A stretch of DNA of 64,000 nt from Bin75 sp965223955 (GCA_965223955.1 OZ245029.1:2046001-2110000); one strand, 5' to 3'. Shown: positions 50,499-59,970, numbered from the stretch's first letter. Numbers and translations: made by a program. The notes: generated from the letters alone by a model not told the origin.

Positions 50499-51799
50499 AC
50501 CTGGATTTCTCCCTGCCGGTGCCGGAGAAAAACATGAGCCTGGCATGGGGAGCGGGATACAGGAGAGACAACTACCAGATCGAAGCCGGAGAAGAATATG
50601 CGTATGAAGATTATGACGGACCGACAGGGGCAGCGGGCGGCATGCAAGTCTGGCCTGGATTCAGACCTGAAGCCGAGGTGAACGAGTCGCGGCACGCCTT
50701 TTCTTTGTATACAGACGCCGAGATGTTCGTGAATGATCTTGGTATTTTTGATAAGGTCCTAGTCAGTCCCGCGGTGCGTTACGAGCATTACAGCGACTTC
50801 GGCCATACCGTCAACGGCAAACTCGCCACGAAACTGGACCTCTCCCCGGCATTCGCAGCCAGAGGGTCCATGAGCAGCGGGTTCCGCGCACCGTCCATGC
50901 AGCAACTCTACTTCAACAGCGTGAGCACCCAATTTGTCACTGGACAGGAAGCGCCTATACAGGTAGGGACGTTCAGGAACAACAGTGCTGCCGCGAAAGC
51001 CATAGGAATACCCGAACTCAAGCAAGAAACCGCGACCAACTTGAGCGTAGGGTTTGTGTATACGCCGTCTTCCTCGTTTACCCTCACCGCTGACTTCTAC
51101 CGCATTGAAGTGAAAGACAGAATCATACTAAGCGGAACTGTGAAGAAGGACGTTCTTTCAAACGACGCCATCATGCAACTCGAAGGCGTGGGCGCCGGCG
51201 AGGGGCAGTTTTTCATGAATGCGGCGGATACCGAGACCCGAGGCATGGATGTGGTTGCCTCATGGGACGTACCGTTCATCAATCGCGGGGACCTGGAACT
51301 TAATTTCCTGGGAGCCCTCATGCAAACCCAAATCAGGGACGTCAAACTTCCTGCCGGTCTTCCCTCTTCACTGTTTGAAGAGCGTGAACGGTCGATCATA
51401 GAAGAATGGCAGCCCAAGAGCCGCTTTACACTGTCGAGTTTGTACCAACTGGACCAATTCTCCGCATCGGTGATGGTACACCGCTACGGCTCATACACGG
51501 TGAGTTCCGATACGAGAAACGGTATCACCACAAAACAGAAATTCGATGCCAAGTACGTCACCGATGTGCAGGCAAGCTACAACTTTGGGAAATTCGGGAT
51601 TTTCAAGATCGGTGCCAACAACCTGTTCGACGTAACGCCTGACGAAGATACAATTGGCACGGCTAGACGTGGGACAATCATCGACAGCCAGGGCAACGTC
51701 ATCGTGGACTCACCTGGTGTGTTCCAGTACTCGCGCCGTTCCGCGCCCTTCGGCTTCAACGGCGGGTTCTACTACGTAGCGTTTGAATACCGGTTTTAG
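50441..51799 (+). CDS. TonB-dependent receptor, C-terminal part (frameshifted gene)
   Basis: 452 residues of barrel strands in a second frame, with AWGAGYRRDNYQIEAGEEYA, FAARGSMSSGFRAPSMQQLY, TNLSVGFVYTPSSSFTLTAD, and the outer-membrane end GFNGGFYYVAFEYRF (Phe last). It is the direct continuation of the gene at 49215. The overlap of 58 bases and lack of any start signal show that the two are one gene with about one base lost at 50445-50455. If real, the receptor is not made. Confidence 0.88.
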   Translation: MAGPTSAEIGQLGLYLTTVNLDFSLPVPEKNMSLAWGAGYRRDNYQIEAGEEYAYEDYDGPTGAAGGMQVWPGFRPEAEVNESRHAFSLYTDAEMFVNDLGIFDKVLVSPAVRYEHYSDFGHTVNGKLATKLDLSPAFAARGSMSSGFRAPSMQQLYFNSVSTQFVTGQEAPIQVGTFRNNSAAAKAIGIPELKQETATNLSVGFVYTPSSSFTLTADFYRIEVKDRIILSGTVKKDVLSNDAIMQLEGVGAGEGQFFMNAADTETRGMDVVASWDVPFINRGDLELNFLGALMQTQIRDVKLPAGLPSSLFEERERSIIEEWQPKSRFTLSSLYQLDQFSASVMVHRYGSYTVSSDTRNGITTKQKFDAKYVTDVQASYNFGKFGIFKIGANNLFDVTPDEDTIGTARRGTIIDSQGNVIVDSPGVFQYSRRSAPFGFNGGFYYVAFEYRF

Positions 51800-51819
51800 T
51801 AGCCTAACCGGAAACGACA

Positions 51820-51856
51820 CCCTCACCCCACCCCTCTCCCATAGGGAGAGGGAGTG
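51820..51856 (+). repeat. CTCACCCCACCCC hairpin repeat after the receptor gene
   Basis: CCCTCACCCCACCCCTCTCCC with GGGAGAGGGAG forms a hairpin. Same family as 1573-1613 and 20058-20106. It may end transcription between the convergent receptor and DnaJ genes. Confidence 0.65.
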
Positions 51857-51886
51857 CAATGTAATCTGCCTGCCACGGCAAGCAGG

Positions 51887-52558
51887 CTACCGCCGAACGT
51901 AGAGCAACTCACAGGCTTCACAATAGCCATCCACCCGACCCCGACGAAACGCCGCGGCCAATTGCCGTCTGACCCACTCCTCTCCTTTCTGGCCGCCCCG
52001 GCCGTCGACGCCTTGAGACAACAGCATGTGTAAGGCCACGTCAATCAACCGTTCTTTTCGCTCTTCCATCTCAGGAGTGATGATTTCATCGATTGCGTGT
52101 TTGGCATATATCTTCACAATTTCTTCATGAAATTTGTCATAGCCCAATTTGGCGACCGTGGCTTTGCGAATGTTGGCCAGTTCCTGTTTCACCAGGGGAA
52201 GGGCCTTCATCAATTTCCGAAAGATTTCCACTCGCCCTTCCTCCCACAACTTTTTCTCCATGGCTTCGAGGACAACCCCAGGATCGATCGTTTCGGTGGG
52301 TTCCTCAGGGGCAAAATCCGATTTCCGGCCATAGCCCCCAAACCGAAGCCGTTCGTAAGATTTCCGGGCTTCGGGATCACCGAGCACTTCATACGCGGCA
52401 TTGATTTCCCGAATTTTTTCTTCAGCGCTCTTGTTTCCCTGATTGCGATCAGGATGATATTTGAGCGCAAGTTTGCGATAGGATCGCTTAATCTCTTCAT
52501 CCGACGCCTCTGGAGTCACCCCCAGGGTGGTATAGTAATCAAGATGGATTTGTGCCAT
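51887..52558 (-). CDS. DnaJ-domain protein
   Basis: A 223-residue protein. The J domain covers residues 5-75: YYTTLGVTPEASDEEIKRSY, RKLALKYHPDRNQGNKSA with the HPD motif, and YEVLGDPEARKSYERLRFGG. The rest is helical (RKLMKALPLVKQELANIRKA) with a C-terminal CEACELLYV Cys pair. It lacks the Gly/Phe region and zinc domain of DnaJ, so it would be a specialised DnaK partner. Confidence 0.88.
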   Translation of the reverse strand: MAQIHLDYYTTLGVTPEASDEEIKRSYRKLALKYHPDRNQGNKSAEEKIREINAAYEVLGDPEARKSYERLRFGGYGRKSDFAPEEPTETIDPGVVLEAMEKKLWEEGRVEIFRKLMKALPLVKQELANIRKATVAKLGYDKFHEEIVKIYAKHAIDEIITPEMEERKERLIDVALHMLLSQGVDGRGGQKGEEWVRRQLAAAFRRGRVDGYCEACELLYVRR

Positions 52559-52694
52559 CAGCTCTCATCGACTCCTTATGCCTTGATCATAGCGGGGGGC
52601 GGGGTTGCAGAACAAGCGGCGACGGCTCCCGCTTCATGCACTGGGAATCCGTCATCCATCTACTCTACTCTCACGCATTGGGGCATCTGCCGTT

Positions 52695-53165
52695 GTGTCA
52701 CACATTCTTATTGCCAAATTGATCTCAGGCGGTCAAACAGGCGTTGATCGGGCAGCCCTCGACGTCGCCTTGGCCATGGATCTGCCGATTGGAGGCTGGT
52801 GCCCGAGGGGGCGTCAGGCCGAAGATGGCATGATCCCGATGACGTATCCGTTGCAGGAAACGCCTTCGCCGCATTATTCCCAACGAACACGGTGGAACGT
52901 CCGCGATGCGGATGGAACCTTAATCCTGACCCGCAGCGACCCCACGGGTGGCACAGCCCTGACGATCCACACAGCCCGGCGCTTTCACAAGCCCTATCGC
53001 GTCATCGACTTGACAACAAAACCGGATCCCCATGCTGTCGCCTCGTGGATTTCCCATTCGGGTATGACCGTTCTGAACGTGGCCGGACCCCGGGAAAGTA
53101 CCTGCCCGGGCATGTATCATGAAGCATTCGACTGGTTGCAGGAAATGTTGGGAAACCAAACCTGA
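52695..53165 (+). CDS. YpsA/MoCo-carrier-like protein
   Basis: A 156-residue Rossmann-like protein: KLISGGQTGVDRAALDVALA, PIGGWCPRGRQAEDGMIP, RTRWNVRDADGTLILTRSDP and GGTALTIHTARRFHKPYRVI. It matches the putative molybdenum-carrier family (PF12694), related to SLOG nucleotide-binding proteins. The ligand is not certain. The start is set at a GTG (52695), directly before the conserved segment; an upstream TTG would add 30 residues with no homology. Confidence 0.8.
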   Translation: MSHILIAKLISGGQTGVDRAALDVALAMDLPIGGWCPRGRQAEDGMIPMTYPLQETPSPHYSQRTRWNVRDADGTLILTRSDPTGGTALTIHTARRFHKPYRVIDLTTKPDPHAVASWISHSGMTVLNVAGPRESTCPGMYHEAFDWLQEMLGNQT

Positions 53166-53268
53166 CGAAGGATTGCCCGCATGCCGTCACGACAATTCCT
53201 TGCAGGAAAGACGGAAGGCGCATACCTGACGGGCAGAAGAACGTAGCCCGAAAAGCCCTCTCTATCCC

Positions 53269-53472
53269 TCAGACCTGACTGGATCGTCTGGTGAGAGGCG
53301 GACGCCCCGGCCCGCCGGGATGCCAGGGACGACTGCCCTTACGCACCCGCATCAATGTCCGCCGTTTTTTCAAGTGCATAGCACAAAACCACTGGCTGAG
53401 GGCTTTTCTGGGACAATAAATGCACAGGCCTGCTTCCTTGTGACGCCGCTGATACCGTTGTTGCCGTGTCAT
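53269..53472 (-). CDS. Small Cys/His-rich basic protein
   Basis: A 67-residue, very basic protein: RYQRRHKEAGLCIYCPRKAL, then FCAMHLKKRRTLMRV. CxxC followed by CxxH suggests a small zinc-binding unit like those of HNH-adjacent or nucleic-acid-binding proteins. Function unknown. Confidence 0.5.
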   Translation of the reverse strand: MTRQQRYQRRHKEAGLCIYCPRKALSQWFCAMHLKKRRTLMRVRKGSRPWHPGGPGRPPLTRRSSQV

Positions 53473-53631
53473 AGGAATACTCTACCGATGTTGAGTGAGT
53501 TATATATAAGGGAAAACTCCTTCCTGCTTGTACTCTATACCACCGGCCCAATCCTCTTCAAGATAGCCCGGTCTTGCTCGGGAGAAGAATACATGAGACA
53601 GTACGTCGAACCCGTGAAGGTAACGTAAAGT

Positions 53632-54354
53632 ATGTGTATCCTCTGGTTGGGGCTCATCGTATCAGGTCTGTCAGGACAGGTGATCCCCAGCCATTTTCCT
53701 CCTCCATGTTTTTCGCAACAGATTGAAAACAAAAGGCTTATTGAGATTGTCACCATCACGCAACTGCTTCAGACCCCCAGCCAATACCACCAAAGACTGA
53801 TTCGAATCCGAGGAACCGTCACGCGCCTGGAACTTCACCTCGACGACTCGAAACATTTCATCAATTTTGTATTCCACCTCAAAACAGGACCCGACCGCGT
53901 GCTGGTTTTCGGGCGACATGATCGCACCTTGGGCGACATCCAGATGACCACCGGTCGAACCGTTGAGGTTGAGGGCATCTTCTGGCAAGAACGAGAGGCC
54001 AATGGCTACAGGTTATTCAACAATATCGAAGCCAATCGGGTCACGTTCCATCCTCCACTCACCCCGGATCAAGCCGCCTTCTCCTCTCCTCACGAGCTTT
54101 TGATGCGAGAAAAACGATCGTCACCACGTTTCAGCCCGAAAACTGAGCGGAGCCAGTTGTGCCTGCTCAAGCCCCAAGACGAGTTGATCCTTTGCCAGCG
54201 TATTGCCACAAAACCGAACGTGACACTGCCGCAGGTTTGGTTCCAGCGCAATGAGCGGAGTAAGGTTCACGCGCTCTTCCTGTCCCTCGTTCGTCAGGAC
54301 TTGCATGATTCGCCCTTTCACATGAGACCAATCTTCCGGCCATTCCCGGGTTAA
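53632..54354 (+). CDS. Secreted OB-fold-like protein (C-terminal end doubtful)
   Basis: A 240-residue frame. An N-terminal hydrophobic segment (LWLGLIVSGLSGQVIPS) may be a signal. Residues about 40-140 form a beta-rich unit: QYHQRLIRIRGTVTRLELHL, GPDRVLVFGRHD, then GRTVEVEGIFWQEREANGYR, reminiscent of OB-fold/DUF-type nucleic-acid or carbohydrate-binding barrels. After about residue 155 the frame runs antisense through the reductase gene for 234 bases and is unlikely to be genuine. The original stop seems lost. Confidence 0.6.
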   Translation: MCILWLGLIVSGLSGQVIPSHFPPPCFSQQIENKRLIEIVTITQLLQTPSQYHQRLIRIRGTVTRLELHLDDSKHFINFVFHLKTGPDRVLVFGRHDRTLGDIQMTTGRTVEVEGIFWQEREANGYRLFNNIEANRVTFHPPLTPDQAAFSSPHELLMREKRSSPRFSPKTERSQLCLLKPQDELILCQRIATKPNVTLPQVWFQRNERSKVHALFLSLVRQDLHDSPFHMRPIFRPFPG

Positions 54355-55032
54355 CACGGGATAATACGAAAAGTGTTGCGGAAACTCCTGGGCCAGATCC
54401 AGCAATGTCTGATGCTCCATCAACTGACGAGGCGTTTTGACACTCACGATAAGGCTGAAATGTCCCTCCGTTGTTCCGTCCAGGGTTCCGAACGCTCTGG
54501 CTTTCATATACTGCAGATACGACAAAAACGGCGTAATGCCCGTCGAAAGCGCCAATGCCACGATCCGCATGGAACGCCATTCGTGATCGGCTTCCAAAAC
54601 CAGGGTCGTTGGATCAACCGTATGACTGTTTTGATACACCACCAGTTCCGAATGGGTTTCATCATACTTCACGCACACGTCGATCGATCCACCCGTGCGG
54701 CAACGCTGCACGAGATCATCGGTCTGCCACCAGGGAGAGGTATCGGCTTTTTCCTTATGAGTATCATTGATAATCGTTTCCAACACGCGCGGGCTTTCAT
54801 CCGAACAATTGGTGCGCGTATACATTCTGCGGCGATACTTTTGCGTCCGAACACCAAACGGTTTCACCAAAAACGCCGAACCGGGACGCATGCGATCACG
54901 AACCGGAACGGGCCGTCCATCGACCTCGAAAGTCTCCGGCAACGTGAAGGCGACCTTTCTCATTTCGCCCGGGTCGTAGGTATGCACGTCGGTGATTTTC
55001 GCAGGAACAAAGAGTTCACGTGGTCGGTTCAT
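54121..55032 (-). CDS. Ferredoxin-NADP reductase-family flavoprotein
   Basis: A 303-residue protein of the FNR fold. The N-terminal barrel has MRPGSAFLVKPFGVR and RRRMYTRTNCSD. The nucleotide half has the classic IVALALSTGITPFLSYLQYM, SLIVSVKTPRQLMEHQTLLD and the terminal HVRFCGNTLAKDQLV. It would move electrons between NAD(P)H and a carrier via FAD. The flavin motif RxYS/T is only loosely kept (RRMYT). The partner is unknown. Confidence 0.85.
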   Translation of the reverse strand: MNRPRELFVPAKITDVHTYDPGEMRKVAFTLPETFEVDGRPVPVRDRMRPGSAFLVKPFGVRTQKYRRRMYTRTNCSDESPRVLETIINDTHKEKADTSPWWQTDDLVQRCRTGGSIDVCVKYDETHSELVVYQNSHTVDPTTLVLEADHEWRSMRIVALALSTGITPFLSYLQYMKARAFGTLDGTTEGHFSLIVSVKTPRQLMEHQTLLDLAQEFPQHFSYYPVLTREWPEDWSHVKGRIMQVLTNEGQEERVNLTPLIALEPNLRQCHVRFCGNTLAKDQLVLGLEQAQLAPLSFRAETW

Positions 55033-55321
55033 CCAACTCTACCTTTCCCTTCTGGCATCCGGGTTTCTTAGGGGCACCATTGCCATCTGTATGCCACTCG
55101 ATAACAGTATAGGAAGCTGAAGAGAATTCGCCAACTGCAATCAACGACATTCGCCAACACCGTCCCGCCTCACCATAGCCTCGACCGGTAATCTCCGGTA
55201 CAATTTCCTGCGTCAACGGCAACCCGGGTCCCAAAACCTGTCCGCGAGACTTGTCCCGACGGGTTTTAGCGAGGCTCCATCGGGGAGTAGCCCCATACAG
55301 TCTCTTGCGAGGAATTTTCAT
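55016..55321 (-). CDS. Uncharacterised small basic protein
   Basis: A 101-residue frame, MKIPRKRLYGATPRWSLAKT, with WRMSLIAVGEFSSASYTVIE further on. It overlaps the start of the reductase gene by 17 bases in the same direction. No clear ribosome-binding site or family. It may be a real leader gene or chance. Confidence 0.35.
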   Translation of the reverse strand: MKIPRKRLYGATPRWSLAKTRRDKSRGQVLGPGLPLTQEIVPEITGRGYGEAGRCWRMSLIAVGEFSSASYTVIEWHTDGNGAPKKPGCQKGKVELDEPTT

Positions 55322-55402
55322 TTTCGCTAAGCTATGTAGGAAATTGTACGAATATTATTCATTTTTTCTGGAGCCCTTCGTATTTCTCAGGAAGGTCGTT
55401 TT

Positions 55403-56479
55403 ATGAATGAACCTCTCAATAATCGATACGTCATTGAAATCGAGGAACTGGTAACCCCTCGGCAGATCAAGGAACAACTGCCGGTTCCCGCGGCCGCGGA
55501 GACCACGGTCCTGCAAACCCGTCAGGCCATCAGGGATATCCTCTATGGACGAGACCAGCATCGGCTCCTCGTGGTCATCGGGCCATGCTCCATCCATGAC
55601 TCTGAAGCGGCCCATGCCTACGGGTCCGCACTCAAGAAAGTCGGTGAGGCCACCAAAGAACACCTGCTGATCGTCATGCGGACCTACTTTGAAAAACCGC
55701 GAACGACGGTCGGGTGGAAAGGGCTGATCAATGATCCTCATTTGGACGGTAGCTGCGACATTGCCGAAGGATTGAGACAGGCCCGAACCCTTCTCCTGAA
55801 CCTGAATAGTCTTGGTGTGCCCTGCGCCACCGAATCGCTCGACCCGGTGACTCCCCAATATCTTTCCGACCTCATCAGTTGGTCAGCCATCGGCGCACGC
55901 ACCACCGAGAGCCAGACCCATCGGGAAATGGCGAGTGGATTATCCATGCCGGTCGGCTTCAAAAACGGAACGGATGGCAGTCTGCAAGTCGCCCTCAATG
56001 CCATGGTGGCAGCGAGACAGCCTCACAGGTTCGTCGGGATTAATCTCGATGGTGTCACATCCATTATCAAGACCAATGGGAACCCCGACCGACATATCGT
56101 GTTACGCGGCGGCGGCGGAAAGACGAATTACAGCCGGGAACACATTCTTCAAGCCCGAGACGGGCTGGTGGATGAGAAAATCGTGAGACCCATTATGGTT
56201 GATTGCTCACATGGGAATTCCGACAAAGATCACACGCGCCAGATTCCGGTTGCCCATTCCGTCGTGAAACAATATTGCGAGGGGCAACGATACATCCTGG
56301 GGCTGTTGTTGGAAAGCAATCTGAAACCAGGCAAGCAATCCTGGGTGAACGGCAAAACGTTGGAATATGGGGTCTCAATCACCGATGCCTGCATCGGTTG
56401 GGAGGATACGGAAACCCTGTTGTACGAACTGGCGGATACGTTGGCGAAACAATCACCCATGCACGTGGGCGCCACTTAA
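55403..56479 (+). CDS. aroG: 3-deoxy-7-phosphoheptulonate synthase, class I
   Basis: A 358-residue enzyme: LLVVIGPCSIHDSEAAHAYG, MRTYFEKPRTTVGWKGLIND, WSAIGARTTESQTHREMASG, GFKNGTDGSLQVALNA, LRGGGGKTNYSREHI and IMVDCSHGNSDKDHTRQ. It joins phosphoenolpyruvate and erythrose-4-phosphate as the first step of the shikimate pathway. An AGGAAGG site precedes the ATG. Regulation by aromatic amino acids is typical of the family; which one cannot be read. Confidence 0.96.
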   Translation: MNEPLNNRYVIEIEELVTPRQIKEQLPVPAAAETTVLQTRQAIRDILYGRDQHRLLVVIGPCSIHDSEAAHAYGSALKKVGEATKEHLLIVMRTYFEKPRTTVGWKGLINDPHLDGSCDIAEGLRQARTLLLNLNSLGVPCATESLDPVTPQYLSDLISWSAIGARTTESQTHREMASGLSMPVGFKNGTDGSLQVALNAMVAARQPHRFVGINLDGVTSIIKTNGNPDRHIVLRGGGGKTNYSREHILQARDGLVDEKIVRPIMVDCSHGNSDKDHTRQIPVAHSVVKQYCEGQRYILGLLLESNLKPGKQSWVNGKTLEYGVSITDACIGWEDTETLLYELADTLAKQSPMHVGAT

Positions 56480-56648
56480 ACCCAGTCCCCCCGTACAACG
56501 GCAGAGCACCTGAGGCTCTGTGTGGAATTTCCTTCACTGAGTTAGCTGGACCCGACACCCGCAGCGCCACTGGCGACCCCTGAATACAGCGGTAAGTTCA
56601 TGGTACGAATGCCGCCCGAACCGCAACCAGAGTAGAGCGATACAGGAA

Positions 56649-57499
56649 TTACGTCTCTTGATCAGACAGGGGAACTACCGTGGCTTCTGTTGGCTCCGCT
56701 TCCACACGTGGTTGTGAGGCCTTGGCTGTGTTCCGTTTCTTGGTCTCACCAGAGGCATTCAGGCGCTTTAAAAGAGTGCGATTGACTTTGAGTTTTTGGT
56801 CATCGCCAAGTCTTGTTTCAATTATTTCTCCGACGAGTTCTTCAGGAATTTTAACCCCATGAATGTCACCTAACAGTTTTGTCACGAGCTTGATGGCTTT
56901 CTGACTCAGCAAAATCGTAAAAATATCATTGACATTCGTGGCTCGTTTTAAGGTGGCCACACGCTCCCAATTTCCAGCTAAATAAGACGCCCGAGACAGA
57001 ATATAAAATTCTTCCGCCAACGCCTCCATATTATTTGGTTGTGTAAAATCAACCTCATGAATCAGTTCTGCGTCGGGTCTGGTCTCCTTCTGTGCCGGTT
57101 TGATTTTATACAAATGCCATTGTCGGACGTTGGTGAGCATAAAATATTTGGTGTTGGTCGTTAAGCAATAGGTTAAGGTTTGTTCTACATATTTTCGAGT
57201 AAGGTCTTGGTAGATCGCTTTGGCCTCAACAACGCAATCAATTTTGTCTTTTTTACTGGCATACGGACCTTCTGTGAGCTTAACAACATAATCTAAGCGA
57301 CCTGCTTTTTCTCGTTGTTCTGTTTTCAATTCAGTATATTTATCATACCCTAAGACATCATTAAGTATATCGTTTAACACGATGCGTGAATCGTCTTCCG
57401 ATGTTCCGGTTCCCCTCGATTTGAGATTTTGAATGACTGGGAAAAGCGCTTCAGTTCAAGGCCGATAGCACTTTTTATTTTTGAAGGAATTTTCATCAT
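56649..57499 (-). pseudogene. Type I restriction HsdR N-terminal-like protein, frameshifted
   Basis: The main frame (56649-57380) gives LNDILNDVLGYDKYTELKTE, KIDCVVEAKAIYQDLTRKYV and TLTYCLTTNTKYFMLTN, the HSDR_N-type nuclease fold (Asp, Glu-x-Lys). The expected N-terminus, MKIPSKIKSAIGLELKRFSQ from an ATG at 57496, lies in another frame and stops near 57375; the two match one gene if one base near 57415 is shifted. Within the main frame the joining piece TGTSEDDSRIVLND reads through. The tail is Glu/Thr-rich. The region is AT-rich and looks acquired. Confidence 0.7.
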
Positions 57500-57502
57500 T
57501 GC

Positions 57503-57655
57503 TTAACTCTCCTTCCTTGTTGCAGACAACCTCTCTGTCATCACCAGAGAAAGGTCCTCATACTCCTTCTGCCGCTGGGCTACCTTCCCCCGATAGTCCA
57601 GAGTTCTTTCGTTAACAGGACACCTTCATAGCTGGAATTGAGCGCGTCTCCAAGA
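57503..57655 (-). pseudogene. Short C-terminal remnant of an unknown gene
   Basis: On the minus strand GDALNSSYEGVLLTKEL in one frame continues after a one-base shift as DYRGKVAQRQKEYEDLSLVM and TERLSATRKES with a stop. It reads like the end of a real protein directly upstream of the restriction-type gene. No family identified; weak evidence. Confidence 0.3.
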
Positions 57656-57657
57656 TT

Positions 57658-57957
57658 TCAGTAGTCATTAATATCCCTCTTCTTGCCCTTACGGTGGAAG
57701 ATTCGTCGCAAGATTACAATACTGACAATCGCAAGGCCACAATACACCAATAACATGTGCTTCCAGCTACTGAAATGGAGGCTCTCCGGAATAATCTCCC
57801 GCGCTTGCAGTTCAAGAAATATTGACAGGATAAATGCTGCCACTCCCAGAGGCAGCGCAATCATATTGCCGTCCGCCATCTCTACAAGGCCCAGCGCAAG
57901 GCCCAGCAGAACCCAACTCACCGGCAAAAAAATCCAGAACAGGATGTCGATGTCCAT
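57658..57957 (-). CDS. NfeD-like membrane protein (short form)
   Basis: A 99-residue protein with three hydrophobic segments (IFLPVSWVLLGLALGLVEM, LPLGVAAFILSIFLELQAR, HMLLVYCGLAIVSIVILRR). Its place directly after a slipin gene and overall form suit an NfeD-family partner, but the soluble OB domain of NfeD is missing. GAAAGGA precedes the ATG at 57957. It overlaps the slipin stop codon. Confidence 0.65.
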   Translation of the reverse strand: MDIDILFWIFLPVSWVLLGLALGLVEMADGNMIALPLGVAAFILSIFLELQAREIIPESLHFSSWKHMLLVYCGLAIVSIVILRRIFHRKGKKRDINDY

Positions 57958-57958
57958 A

Positions 57959-58900
57959 TCAGTCCTTTCGCTCATTCGCGCGATTTATGCTGATAAAATC
58001 TTTGAGGCTCTCAAGCGCGCCGAGAACACCGACAACTTCTGCTGGAAGAACCACCGTCTTGGTGTTTTCCCCTGCAGCAAGTTCGGAGACGGCTTTTACC
58101 TGCCGCTTCCTGATTTCAAAATCCACGGCGGGCTGGCCGTTATCGGCAATAGCTTCCGCGAGCATCTTCGTTTGTTCGGCATCCGCTGCAGCCTTCTGGC
58201 GCACGGCGTAGGCTTCCGCTTCGGCTGTAACTCTGATTGCCTCGGCCTTCTTCTGTGCTTGATAGAGCTCAGCCTCAGCCGCGAGTTCCACAGACCGCTT
58301 CTCGCCTTCAGCTTTCGCAATTACGGCGCGACGTTCACGCTCCGCGTTCAATTGTTGACGTTGAGCGGCCTTGGTCTGTTCATCGACGATCACATCGATG
58401 ATCTCGGTACGGGTGATCTCCAGGCCCCAAATGCGGGCGGCATCCTGCAGATTTGTGGCAATTTCCTCGGTCATGGAATTGCGCGAAGACTGGAGTTCAT
58501 CTAATTCCAGCTTTCCGCCCGCGGAACGCACAATAGAAGTTGCTGCTGTTATGATCGCTTGGTCAATATCTTCGATTCTGTACACTGTTTTCTCGGCTTC
58601 GATGACCCGGAAGAACACCGTGCCCTGCAGATTCACCTCAACATTATCTTTGGTAATCACACTAATCGTGAACATCGGAAGTTGCCGTTCAAGAATCGAA
58701 AGACGATGACCGATACGGTCAAGGAAAGGTACTATCAAGTTAAGCCCTGCAGAGAGGGTACGCGTGTACTTGCCGAAGCGCTCGATGACGTACACCATAC
58801 TCTGGGGAACAACCTGCACCCCTTTCCAGACAACGGTGACCGCAAAGATGAGCACGACGATGGTCACGACTGCATATACATTAATTTCCGAAGTACTCAT
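57959..58900 (-). CDS. Slipin / SPFH-domain (stomatin-like) protein
   Basis: A 313-residue membrane-anchored SPFH protein. The N-terminal helix INVYAVVTIVVLIFAVTVVW is followed by VVPQSMVYVIERFGKYTRTL, the SPFH core (VITKDNVEVNLQGTVFFRVI, AATSIVRSAGGKLELDEL) and a long coiled coil (AERERRAVIAKAEGEKRSVE). It resembles QmcA. These proteins form ring-like cages on membranes. With the NfeD-like gene it makes the usual pair. Start at 58900 with GAGGTG. Confidence 0.92.
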   Translation of the reverse strand: MSTSEINVYAVVTIVVLIFAVTVVWKGVQVVPQSMVYVIERFGKYTRTLSAGLNLIVPFLDRIGHRLSILERQLPMFTISVITKDNVEVNLQGTVFFRVIEAEKTVYRIEDIDQAIITAATSIVRSAGGKLELDELQSSRNSMTEEIATNLQDAARIWGLEITRTEIIDVIVDEQTKAAQRQQLNAERERRAVIAKAEGEKRSVELAAEAELYQAQKKAEAIRVTAEAEAYAVRQKAAADAEQTKMLAEAIADNGQPAVDFEIRKRQVKAVSELAAGENTKTVVLPAEVVGVLGALESLKDFISINRANERKD

Positions 58901-59033
58901 AATCACCTCACAATTTCATTCCTCAATCTCAAAATTCGTCTCCGGCTAAATTTAAGTGACAGCTTGCTGAATTCGCAAGCCCCGAACCAATCATCTAGTG
59001 TTCTGTCGCTGTCAAAAAAACGGTTTATGATTT

Positions 59034-59780
59034 TCAGGAACGCAAATCCGACTGCCGGAAGAGGACAGGGGAACCAAAGTACGCAAAGGCATCCTTTAAA
59101 TTCGAGAACCAGCGTTTGGGTCGGCTTATCGTGGGATCGGTCACGTATTCCAGCGTGAGGACGATACGTTCTTCTCCTTCACCCAGAGGGGTCACGGCAT
59201 GCTGCAGTTTGTCGCCATTGAAAAAAATCAACGAACCGGGGTCCGTTGAGAGACTGAGTTCCTGCACTTCACGTCCGGGCTCTTTGGTATGTAACCGGCA
59301 CACCAACCGGCTCACGGATCGATCCACCAACCCAAGCAAGACCGTATAACGCGCACCGTTGTAATAGGAGGTATCATAGTGCCAACCGATGTGATCGCCA
59401 GCTTTGGTGTAAAAATACAGGGCGCAGGCATGCGGGTCATCATCGGGGCACACTTGCAAAGGCACACCGGCGATTCGGCTGAGCCACTCGATAAACGCCG
59501 GTGATTGGTACAAAGACAAAATCGACGGGGCGGCCGGGCGAAGCAAATAATAACTCACACTGCCACCTTTTTTGTGCGTGGGGATGTAATTTCGATTTAA
59601 TCGAGGCCGAACTCGCTCCACCTCTTCCATAAACTGCTCAATAACGCCTTGCGGCACAAAGTGGCTCAGGGTGACGAATTCACCTTGTTCCAAAAACGTC
59701 GGCGCCAGGTGATGAGCGGGATGTCGAGCACATGCCTGCTCGAGTTCCCCGATCACATGGCTCTGTAAGGTTTGTTTCAT
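59034..59780 (-). CDS. 2OG-Fe(II) oxygenase-like protein
   Basis: A 248-residue protein. The metal motif is HIGWHYDTSYYNGARYTVLL (His-x-Asp as HYD), and the distal His is in GDKLQHAVTPLGEGEERIVL, with a Arg for 2-oxoglutarate (ERIVLT). Upstream, ALYFYTKAGD and the double-stranded beta-helix strands fit the family. The substrate is unknown. The start at 59780 is chosen by length. It is divergent from the DUF6445 gene across 190 bases. Confidence 0.78.
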   Translation of the reverse strand: MKQTLQSHVIGELEQACARHPAHHLAPTFLEQGEFVTLSHFVPQGVIEQFMEEVERVRPRLNRNYIPTHKKGGSVSYYLLRPAAPSILSLYQSPAFIEWLSRIAGVPLQVCPDDDPHACALYFYTKAGDHIGWHYDTSYYNGARYTVLLGLVDRSVSRLVCRLHTKEPGREVQELSLSTDPGSLIFFNGDKLQHAVTPLGEGEERIVLTLEYVTDPTISRPKRWFSNLKDAFAYFGSPVLFRQSDLRS

Positions 59781-59970
59781 CCGTGTTTTCCCGATTCCCG
59801 ATCGTACCTTACCGCCGGCACCTCTCATTGAAACACGGCATGGAGGATTTCCGCCACCCTTCAGGAACTCTCTCTTGACCGCAGATCAATTCAATCACTA
59901 TGCTCCCTTGTTCTATCTTCAACTTCTTCATTGACGACACAGGCAAAATGCAAACCTCACGGAGCGGCTC

